Origin: Zoogloeaceae bacterium
Lineage (GTDB): Bacteria; Pseudomonadota; Gammaproteobacteria; Burkholderiales; Rhodocyclaceae
Direction of reading: 5' to 3'
Length of the DNA stretch: 6,436 nucleotides
NCBI GenBank assembly: GCA_031274855.1
Contig: JAISPO010000141.1
Coordinates: forward strand, 1-6,436
Position 1 is the stretch's first letter. Each line of letters begins with the position of its first letter. A program made the position numbers and the translations under genes. The notes below the pieces were generated by a model. That model made no database searches, was not told where the DNA came from, and saw only the letters and a list, made by a program, of their open reading frames with translations. Shown here piece after piece: positions 1-6,436 of this stretch.

Positions 1-2556
<2,556 letters not shown>

Positions 2557-2585
2557 GGGAATCTCCCCGGTAACTTTGACAAAGG

Positions 2586-2613
2586 ATATGGGGATTGCGG
2601 CATGGATTTCAAT
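2586..2613 (-). promoter_or_regulatory. sigma-32 (RpoH) heat-shock promoter of clpB
   Basis: Read on the minus strand, ATTGAAA (complement of 2607-2613) is followed after 13 bases by CCCCATAT (complement of 2586-2593). The known sigma-32 pattern is CTTGAAA, 11-16 bases, then CCCCATNT. The -10 element matches fully and the -35 element matches 6 of 7. Transcription would begin near 2579, leaving a leader of roughly 20 bases before the clpB start and enough room for its GGGGAG ribosome site. clpB is a classical RpoH regulon member, so position and function agree. Confidence 0.82.
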
Positions 2614-2644
2614 AATGCGCGGCTAACAGGGGAATTCGTTATTC

Positions 2645-2658
2645 TTGACTTAAATCAA
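2645..2658 (+). promoter_or_regulatory. FNR/Anr/Dnr-type box
   Basis: TTGAC-TTAA-ATCAA matches the FNR-family consensus TTGAT-N4-ATCAA at 9 of 10 defined positions. It lies in the divergent intergenic region, centred at about 2651.5, upstream of the rightward exported-protein gene. If it acts as a class II activator site (centre near -41.5), transcription would start around 2693, about 100 bases before the ATG at 2791. I see no convincing -10 hexamer there; the best match is 3 of 6. FNR-type sites switch genes on under low oxygen or nitrogen oxides, which suits the downstream cytochrome and molybdoenzyme. Whether this site reaches them across the terminator near 3800 is unknown. It sits on the far side of the sigma-32 promoter from clpB, so direct activation of clpB is less likely. 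Confidence 0.6.
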
Positions 2659-2790
2659 GATACGCAAATACCAGTGCGCAAGAATTTACGTTATTTCGTT
2701 TATCGCTAAAGTTTGATGCAAAAGAAGCTGGAGTGGTTCCCCTGCGCGGCCTGTACCGGGCTGCGAATCAAGATGGAAAGGATACTTCGA

Positions 2791-3075
2791 ATGTGTCGCT
2801 TGATTGTCAGCTGGGTTGTGGCGTGCCTGTATTGCAGCGTAAGTTACGCGGCCGCCAACCCCTCTTTCATCGCCGGAACCGCGCCTGACCGCCGTCCCCA
2901 ATCTGCCCCCAAGATCGTTGTAGCGCCTGTCCTGAAGCAGTCCGACGCGCTGCATGGCGTCAGCGATCCTTATCCCGCTTCCATCAAAGCCATACTGAAG
3001 GATCAAGGCGCGTGGTACACGCCCTTCACCCGCTCGGGCATGACGGGGCGTTACGACATACGAGGCTATCACTGA
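2791..3075 (+). CDS. Small exported protein of unknown function (94 aa)
   Basis: I do not recognise this protein. The start at 2791 is chosen because AAAGGA (2777-2782) sits 8 bases upstream and because it gives a plausible Sec signal peptide. That peptide has Arg3, a hydrophobic stretch LIVSWVVACLY and an S-Y-A cleavage site after residue 20. In-frame starts upstream (TTG 2713, ATG 2716, ATG 2773) have no clear ribosome site and would bury the signal peptide behind a polar extension. The mature part is about 74 residues, rich in Pro, Arg and aromatic residues towards the end (GAWYTPFTRSGMTGRYDIRGYH lies in the last quarter). It has no cysteine and no haem motif. V-V-A-C at residues 9-12 looks like a lipobox but comes too early for a lipoprotein signal. 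It is the first rightward gene after the FNR-type box, so it may be oxygen-regulated. An opposite-strand ORF overlaps it but lacks any family signal. Confidence 0.6.
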   Translation: MCRLIVSWVVACLYCSVSYAAANPSFIAGTAPDRRPQSAPKIVVAPVLKQSDALHGVSDPYPASIKAILKDQGAWYTPFTRSGMTGRYDIRGYH

Positions 3076-3095
3076 ATACGATTCGGGGACCGTCA

Positions 3096-3257
3096 ATGTT
3101 TTCCGGATATGTTACCGAGACCGAAGCACACCCGGGCTCGGCTTTTGCCAGACAGGCGCAGTCGGCCTGCATGTGCGGAGTTGCGACTTTTGCCGGCGTT
3201 CCGGCAAGAGCGTGTAAAGGCTGTGCCAAGCCAGACTCAACGGAGTTAGAACTATGA
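3096..3257 (+). CDS. Possible 53-aa Cys-containing small ORF overlapping the start of the Met-repeat gene (doubtful)
   Basis: ATG at 3096 has GGGGA (3085-3089) six bases upstream. The TGA at 3255-3257 overlaps the next gene's ATG as ATGA, a usual sign of translational coupling. The peptide carries four cysteines as CMC (25-27) and CKGC (40-43), which could bind a metal. Against it, third-position GC is only about half, clearly lower than in the neighbouring genes. It has no signal peptide or recognisable family, and a strong RNA hairpin lies inside it. It could be a leader peptide that controls translation of the repeat protein, a tiny metal-binding protein, or chance. No other gene is visible between 3076 and 3253. 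Confidence 0.27.
   Translation: MFSGYVTETEAHPGSAFARQAQSACMCGVATFAGVPARACKGCAKPDSTELEL
3187..3210 (+). other. Strong RNA hairpin in the leader of the Met-repeat gene
   Basis: The arms 3187-3196 and 3201-3210 pair over ten base pairs (one of them G-U) around a CGTT loop. No T-tract follows on either strand, so this is not an intrinsic terminator. It ends about 30 bases before the GGAG (3242-3245) of the repeat gene. It may therefore stabilise a processed mRNA end or affect translation. A smaller inverted repeat, CAGGC/GCCTG (3153-3157 with 3165-3169), lies just upstream. I could not match the pair to a riboswitch class I know. Confidence 0.45.
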
Positions 3258-3742
3258 AGCGTCAAATCTTGGTTGCAGGTGTAGTGATGTCGATGTGCGG
3301 CCTTGCCTTTGCACAACAGAATCAGCAAGGCATGAGCGGCATGTCCGGTATGTCCGGTCAGCAGGGCATGAGCGGTATGTCCGGCCAGCAAGGCATGTCC
3401 GGTATGTCCGGTCAGCAAGGCATGAGCGGCATGTCGGGCCAGCAGGGCATGAGCGGTATGTCCGGCCAGCAAGGCATGAGCGGTATGTCCGGTCAGCAGG
3501 GCATGTCCGGTATGTCCGGTCAGCAGGGCATGAGCGGCATGTCGGGTCAGCAAGGCATGAGCGGCATGTCGGGTCAGCAAGGCATGAGCGGTATGTCCGG
3601 CCAGCAAGGCATGTCCGGTATGTCCGGTATGTCCGGTCAGCAAGGCATGAGCGGCATGTCGGGCCAGCAAGGCATGAGCGGTATGTCCGGTCAGCAGGGC
3701 ATGAGCGGCATGTCCGGCATGAGCGGCGACGCGAAGAAGTAA
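3254..3742 (+). CDS. Secreted low-complexity protein of QQGMSGMSG repeats (Met-rich, 162 aa)
   Basis: No enzyme family is recognised. A Sec signal peptide (residues 1-20: Lys2/Arg3, hydrophobic core, A-F-A cleavage site) is followed by QQN, then 14 tandem units of QQGMSGMSG (residues 24-158) and the tail DAKK. Units 1, 11 and 14 carry an extra MSG. By my count the 142-residue mature chain has 31 Met, 31 Ser, 45 Gly and 30 Gln, no Cys, no aromatic residue and three charged side chains, so it is probably disordered in the periplasm or outside the cell. The ATG has GGAG (3242-3245) 8 bases upstream and the gene ends in tandem stops (TAATAA). Met every third residue gives continuous MxxM spacing. 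That pattern is used by known Cu(I)-binding Met-rich proteins, and Met-rich periplasmic peptides such as Azospira MrpX scavenge hypochlorous acid. Which of these, if either, applies is inference. Long ORFs in other frames across the repeat arise because 27 bp is a multiple of three. Confidence 0.9.
   Translation: MKRQILVAGVVMSMCGLAFAQQNQQGMSGMSGMSGQQGMSGMSGQQGMSGMSGQQGMSGMSGQQGMSGMSGQQGMSGMSGQQGMSGMSGQQGMSGMSGQQGMSGMSGQQGMSGMSGQQGMSGMSGMSGQQGMSGMSGQQGMSGMSGQQGMSGMSGMSGDAKK
3323..3727 (+). repeat. Tandem 27-bp coding repeat, 14 units (three of 36 bp), with a 4-unit higher-order period
   Basis: Unit boundaries are 3323, 3359, 3386, 3413, 3440, 3467, 3494, 3521, 3548, 3575, 3602, 3638, 3665 and 3692, ending at 3727. 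The units differ almost only at synonymous sites. Sorting them by serine and glycine codons gives type A (AGC-GGT-TCC), B (TCC-GGT-TCC) and C (AGC-GGC-TCG). Units 2-13 then read A B C A, A B C C, A B C A. This means blocks of about 108 bp (3359-3466, 3467-3574, 3575-3691) were duplicated after the 27-bp unit had already diversified. Confidence 0.93.
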
Positions 3743-3775
3743 TAAATCGCGCGTCGTGAATACCAACGCGACATG

Positions 3776-3819
3776 AATGCCGGGGCGGATATTCGGATAG
3801 TTTATCCGCCCCGCATTTT
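3776..3819 (+). terminator. Intrinsic terminator after the Met-repeat gene
   Basis: A GC-rich stem pairs 3782-3791 (GGGGCGGATA) with 3803-3812 (TATCCGCCCC). It extends outward past one bulged C by five more pairs (3776-3780 with 3813-3817). The loop is 11 bases (3792-3802), and a short T run (3816-3819) follows the right arm. A second T run (3831-3836) lies a little downstream. It points rightward and should end most transcripts of the repeat gene. The cytochrome gene would then need its own promoter within roughly 3813-3864, or rely on read-through. I see no strong promoter there. Confidence 0.72.
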
Positions 3820-3864
3820 GTCGAAGATCGTTTTTTATCTTTTATCGATTTGCGAATAGCGCCC

Positions 3865-4674
3865 ATGAATGTGCAACGCTCCCGTTTATGGATGCTCGCG
3901 CTGTTGTCCGCTGCGGCTTTAAGCGCAACGGCCGCTGTCGCGGGGGCATCCCCCAAAGACATGGATTACCAGCGCGCGCGCTGGGATCCACTGCATTTTT
4001 CACCGGCGATCGAGACCGCCCGTAACGAGGACTGTCTGGCTTGTCACAAGGAAATCCTCGATGACAAGGTGCGCAAGCAGTCACCCGCCGGAGTCAAGTC
4101 GGCCAATGCGCTGGCCTGGTATCAGACATTGGATACCTATGCCGGTCAGCAGGAGACTTTTCACTGGCGGCATTTGCAATCTCCCTACGCCAACTCGGTG
4201 ATGCAGTTGCAATGCAACACCTGCCATCAGGGCAATAATCCGCGCGACCGCGCGGTCAATCCGCCCGATACGAATTTCACGGCATTCACGTTGCGCAAGA
4301 ACGTGAATCCCGATATATGCCTGATGTGCCACGGCAAGTACCCCTACGAGAACATGGCCCTGCCGTTGCCCTGGACGCAAATGCGCGACGGCTTGCAGAA
4401 CAACTGCCTAACCTGCCACATGGCGATCCGCACAAACCGGCATCAGGTCAATTTCCTCAAGCCTGAGGCCATTGAGGCGCTCGCCGCCAAAGAAGGCGGC
4501 GATGTGTGCTACGGCTGCCACGGTGGCCGTCAGTGGTATCGCATCAGCTATCCCTACCCGCGCCATGCGTGGGACACCATGCCAACCGAGACGCCGGACT
4601 GGGCGCAAGGCCGTCCGCAGGAATCCGAAGCGCGTTTCCGTATCCACCCGGCGACTGCGGAGAAAACAAAATGA
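3865..4674 (+). CDS. Periplasmic pentaheme c-type cytochrome (269 aa)
   Basis: This is an electron carrier with five covalently bound c-haems. CXXCH motifs lie at residues 57-61 (CLACH), 117-121 (CNTCH), 152-156 (CLMCH), 181-185 (CLTCH) and 215-219 (CYGCH), numbered from the ATG at 3865. A Sec signal peptide (Arg5/Arg7, then LALLSAAALSATAAV, cleavage near A-G-A at 26-28) sends it to the periplasm, and no membrane anchor follows, so it should be soluble. Several other His residues could be distal haem ligands. The ATG at 3865 is preferred over an in-frame TTG at 3850 because it gives a normal signal peptide, but neither has a good ribosome site. Its TGA overlaps the ATG of the molybdoenzyme by four bases (ATGA, 4671-4674), indicating coupled translation and a shared pathway. 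Haem count matches NrfB, but I see no sequence resemblance strong enough to name it. The likely role is redox partner of the downstream enzyme (inference). Confidence 0.94.
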   Translation: MNVQRSRLWMLALLSAAALSATAAVAGASPKDMDYQRARWDPLHFSPAIETARNEDCLACHKEILDDKVRKQSPAGVKSANALAWYQTLDTYAGQQETFHWRHLQSPYANSVMQLQCNTCHQGNNPRDRAVNPPDTNFTAFTLRKNVNPDICLMCHGKYPYENMALPLPWTQMRDGLQNNCLTCHMAIRTNRHQVNFLKPEAIEALAAKEGGDVCYGCHGGRQWYRISYPYPRHAWDTMPTETPDWAQGRPQESEARFRIHPATAEKTK

Positions 4675-6436
4675 CCGTCAAAGAACTTTCTCCTGCTGCC
4701 GCAGGCAGCCTGATTCAGAGCCTTCCCGATAGCGAAGCGTTCACGCGCCGGCACTTCCTCAAAACCACGGCGATTGCCTCGGCGCTTGGCGCGACGGGCT
4801 TGCTGGGGCCGCGCAAGGCTGACGCTTTCGCTTACGAACCCTATCCACGCGATGACCAGCTGAAAACCGTCGTCACCTCCTGCGCGCACAACTGCGGCTC
4901 GCGCCACATGCTGGTCGCGCACAAGAAGGGCGACGTAATCGTGCGCCTGTCCACCGACAACGGCGCCTATCAGGCAGGCGGCCATTTCGGCATGGACACC
5001 GAAGAAGTACCGCAGTTGCGCGCCTGCCTGCGCGGGCGTTCGTATCGCGCGCGGCTGTACTCGCAAGAGCGGCTGCTCTACCCGATGATTCGCGTCGGCG
5101 AACGCGGCGAGGGTAAGTTCAAGCGGGCCTCGTGGGACGCGGCGCTCGATTTTGTCGCCGGAAAAATGCAGGACCTCAAGGCCAAATACGGCCCCACCGC
5201 GATTCTCGATCAGGCCTATGCGGGCGCTTCCTATGGCGTGTTGCACAAGTCCGATCAGATCGAAGGCCTGCTCGCCCGTTTTCTCGGCATGTTCGGCTGC
5301 CGCACGAATTCATGGTCGGTGCCTTCCTACCAAGGCACCACGTTCAGTTCGAACATGACCTTCGGCACGATTCAGGACGGCAACGAGGACGATGCCTTCG
5401 CGCATTCCAAGCTCATCATCATGTGGGGCTGGAATCCGGCCTATACCTTCCACGGCGGCAACACCTTCTATTACATGCGGCTGGCCAAGCAGCGCGGTTG
5501 CAAGTTCGTACTGGTCGATCCGCAATACACCGATGCCGCCGCCGCTTACGACGCCTGGTGGATTCCGATCCGGCCCAATACCGACGCGGCCATGCTTGCC
5601 GGTATGGCGCATTACATTTTCACCAACGACCTGCACGATCAGGAATTCATCGACGAATTCTGTCAGGGCATGGATGCTGGCACCATGCCCGATTGGGCGC
5701 AGGGCAGGGAAAACTTCAAGGATTACATCCTCGGCGTCAGCGATGGCGTACCCAAGTCGCCCGAATGGGCGGCTGCGATTTGCGGCGTCAAAGCCGAGGA
5801 CATCAAGAAACTCGCCGACATGTACGCGCGCACCGAACCTGCGGCGCTCAAGGCCTCGTGGTCTCCGGGCCGCAACGCCTACGGCGAGCAGTACAACCGC
5901 ATGGCGGCTGCCTTGCAGGCAATGACGGGCAATATCGGCATCCTCGGCGGTTGCGCCGAAGGCGTGGGCAAGGGCTTCCATTCCGAATCGGTGGCCTATC
6001 CCTACGACGAGTTCGCCAACCTGTGGTGGGCCTCGATCAAATCCGACCGCTGGGCGCACTGCGTGCTCAATTACCCGAATCTCAGGCGCGAAGAAGTGGG
6101 CCTGTGGCCGCGCAATGATGATCTGGACGGGAAAATTCCCGATATCCGCGCGATTTGGTGGCATGGCTCGGACTGGTTCAACCAGCTCACCAACATCAAC
6201 AAGGAAATTCAGGCGGTCAAAAAACTCGACCTCGTGGTCTGTAACGATTCCACGATTACGCCGTCGGGATTGTGGGCCGATGTGCTGTTCCCGATTGCCA
6301 CGCACTTCGAGCGGCACGATGTGGCGCTGCCTTGGTACAAGGGGCATTACTACATCCATCGGCCCAAGGTGATTCAGCCTCTGGGCGAGTCGAAAACCGA
6401 CTTCCAGGTCTTCACCGAACTGGCTTGGCGCTTGGG
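4671..6436 (+). CDS. Tat-exported molybdopterin oxidoreductase, DmsA/YnfE-like catalytic subunit, truncated by window end
   Basis: The frame is open for 588 codons to the right edge; DmsA-type subunits are about 800 residues, so roughly a quarter is missing. GGAG (4659-4662) lies 8 bases before the ATG. Residues 25-31 (TRRHFLK) form a canonical Tat motif followed by a hydrophobic stretch, so the folded cofactor-bearing enzyme is exported. The N-terminal Fe-S motif reads Cys71-x3-Cys75-x3-His79...Cys119 (in ACLRGRS). E. coli DmsA, as I recall it, has Cys at the third position. By the same remembered alignment, Ser219 in WSVPSYQG falls on the DmsA Mo-ligand serine. Further DmsA-like landmarks are DPQYTD, WWIPIRPNTDAA, YILGVSDGVPKSPEWA and TGNIGILGG. 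The family binds bis-MGD and reduces S- or N-oxides or similar substrates at the periplasmic face; the substrate here is unknown. The usual FeS-ferredoxin (DmsB) and membrane (DmsC) partners are not within the window, and a pentaheme cytochrome precedes it instead. Confidence 0.93.
   Translation, partial: MTVKELSPAAAGSLIQSLPDSEAFTRRHFLKTTAIASALGATGLLGPRKADAFAYEPYPRDDQLKTVVTSCAHNCGSRHMLVAHKKGDVIVRLSTDNGAYQAGGHFGMDTEEVPQLRACLRGRSYRARLYSQERLLYPMIRVGERGEGKFKRASWDAALDFVAGKMQDLKAKYGPTAILDQAYAGASYGVLHKSDQIEGLLARFLGMFGCRTNSWSVPSYQGTTFSSNMTFGTIQDGNEDDAFAHSKLIIMWGWNPAYTFHGGNTFYYMRLAKQRGCKFVLVDPQYTDAAAAYDAWWIPIRPNTDAAMLAGMAHYIFTNDLHDQEFIDEFCQGMDAGTMPDWAQGRENFKDYILGVSDGVPKSPEWAAAICGVKAEDIKKLADMYARTEPAALKASWSPGRNAYGEQYNRMAAALQAMTGNIGILGGCAEGVGKGFHSESVAYPYDEFANLWWASIKSDRWAHCVLNYPNLRREEVGLWPRNDDLDGKIPDIRAIWWHGSDWFNQLTNINKEIQAVKKLDLVVCNDSTITPSGLWADVLFPIATHFERHDVALPWYKGHYYIHRPKVIQPLGESKTDFQVFTELAWRL

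Noticed and set aside
2875..2896. GGAACC followed by CGTC, resembling an ECF sigma promoter
   Set aside because: The spacer is only about 12 bases, against the usual 16-17, and the pair lies inside the small exported-protein gene.
3153..3253. Riboswitch (for example a c-di-GMP class) before the Met-repeat gene
   Set aside because: Hairpins are present but I could not align the conserved core of any class I know, so I report only the hairpin.
3323..3727. CRISPR array
   Set aside because: The repeats are directly abutting, coding and in frame, with no unique spacers.
3295..3759. Plus-strand ORF of Arg/His-rich repeats in another frame of the repeat array
   Set aside because: It is a shifted-frame shadow of the Met-repeat gene, has no own ribosome site and starts inside the signal peptide coding region.
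3026..3962. Two long opposite-strand ORFs (3026-3766 and 3252-3962) rich in His/Ala/Leu/Thr or Cys/Arg/Ser/Tyr repeats
   Set aside because: They are by-products of the 27-bp repeat, which keeps several frames open. They lack ribosome sites and their non-repeat ends match no family, while the plus-strand frame has a signal peptide and ribosome site.
5310..6359. Minus-strand 349-aa ORF and plus-strand 328-aa ORF (5132-6118) over the molybdoenzyme gene
   Set aside because: They are GC-rich shadow frames. The DmsA-like frame runs uninterrupted from 4671 with family motifs throughout.

Overview
The window looks like the chromosome of a Gram-negative proteobacterium, most likely a betaproteobacterium of the Rhodocyclales/Nitrosomonadales kind. 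The reasons are a GC-rich background, a ClpB whose N-terminus reads like the betaproteobacterial proteins, a sigma-32-type promoter, an FNR/Anr-type box, and genes for periplasmic multiheme and molybdenum respiration. The taxonomic call rests on remembered family resemblance, not on a search.

Layout: (1) Positions 1-2556, minus strand, hold almost all of clpB, the Hsp100 disaggregase. Both AAA+ modules are intact and only the last few residues run off the left edge. (2) Positions 2557-2790 are a divergent control region. It holds a near-consensus sigma-32 (heat-shock) promoter pointing into clpB and, about 30 bp beyond it, a near-perfect FNR/Anr/Dnr palindrome suited to the rightward genes. 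(3) Positions 2791-3742, plus strand, hold a small unrecognised exported protein (94 aa), a stretch with a strong hairpin and a doubtful Cys-bearing 53-aa ORF, and then a secreted protein made almost wholly of a 9-residue Met-Ser-Gly/Gln repeat. (4) An intrinsic terminator follows at about 3776-3819. (5) Positions 3865 to the right edge hold a pentaheme periplasmic cytochrome c and, overlapping it by ATGA, a Tat-exported molybdopterin oxidoreductase of the DmsA/YnfE type, cut by the window end.

How the genes may work together: the cytochrome and molybdoenzyme are translationally coupled and very probably form an electron-transfer pair in the periplasm, with the pentaheme protein passing electrons to (or from) the molybdoenzyme. 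The catalytic subunit keeps a serine at the position expected for the Mo ligand. It has a histidine where DmsA has the third cysteine of its N-terminal Fe-S motif. The substrate cannot be read from the sequence.

The most unusual object is the repeat protein: 14 units and 31 Met in about 142 mature residues, with no Cys and almost no charge. Two ideas fit it, neither proven. It may bind Cu(I) through MxxM spacing, or it may be a sacrificial periplasmic methionine pool for oxidants, comparable in concept to the Met-rich MrpX of Azospira. In the second case a sulfoxide-reducing DMSO-reductase-family enzyme next door would be a striking neighbour. The terminator between them argues against a simple single operon.
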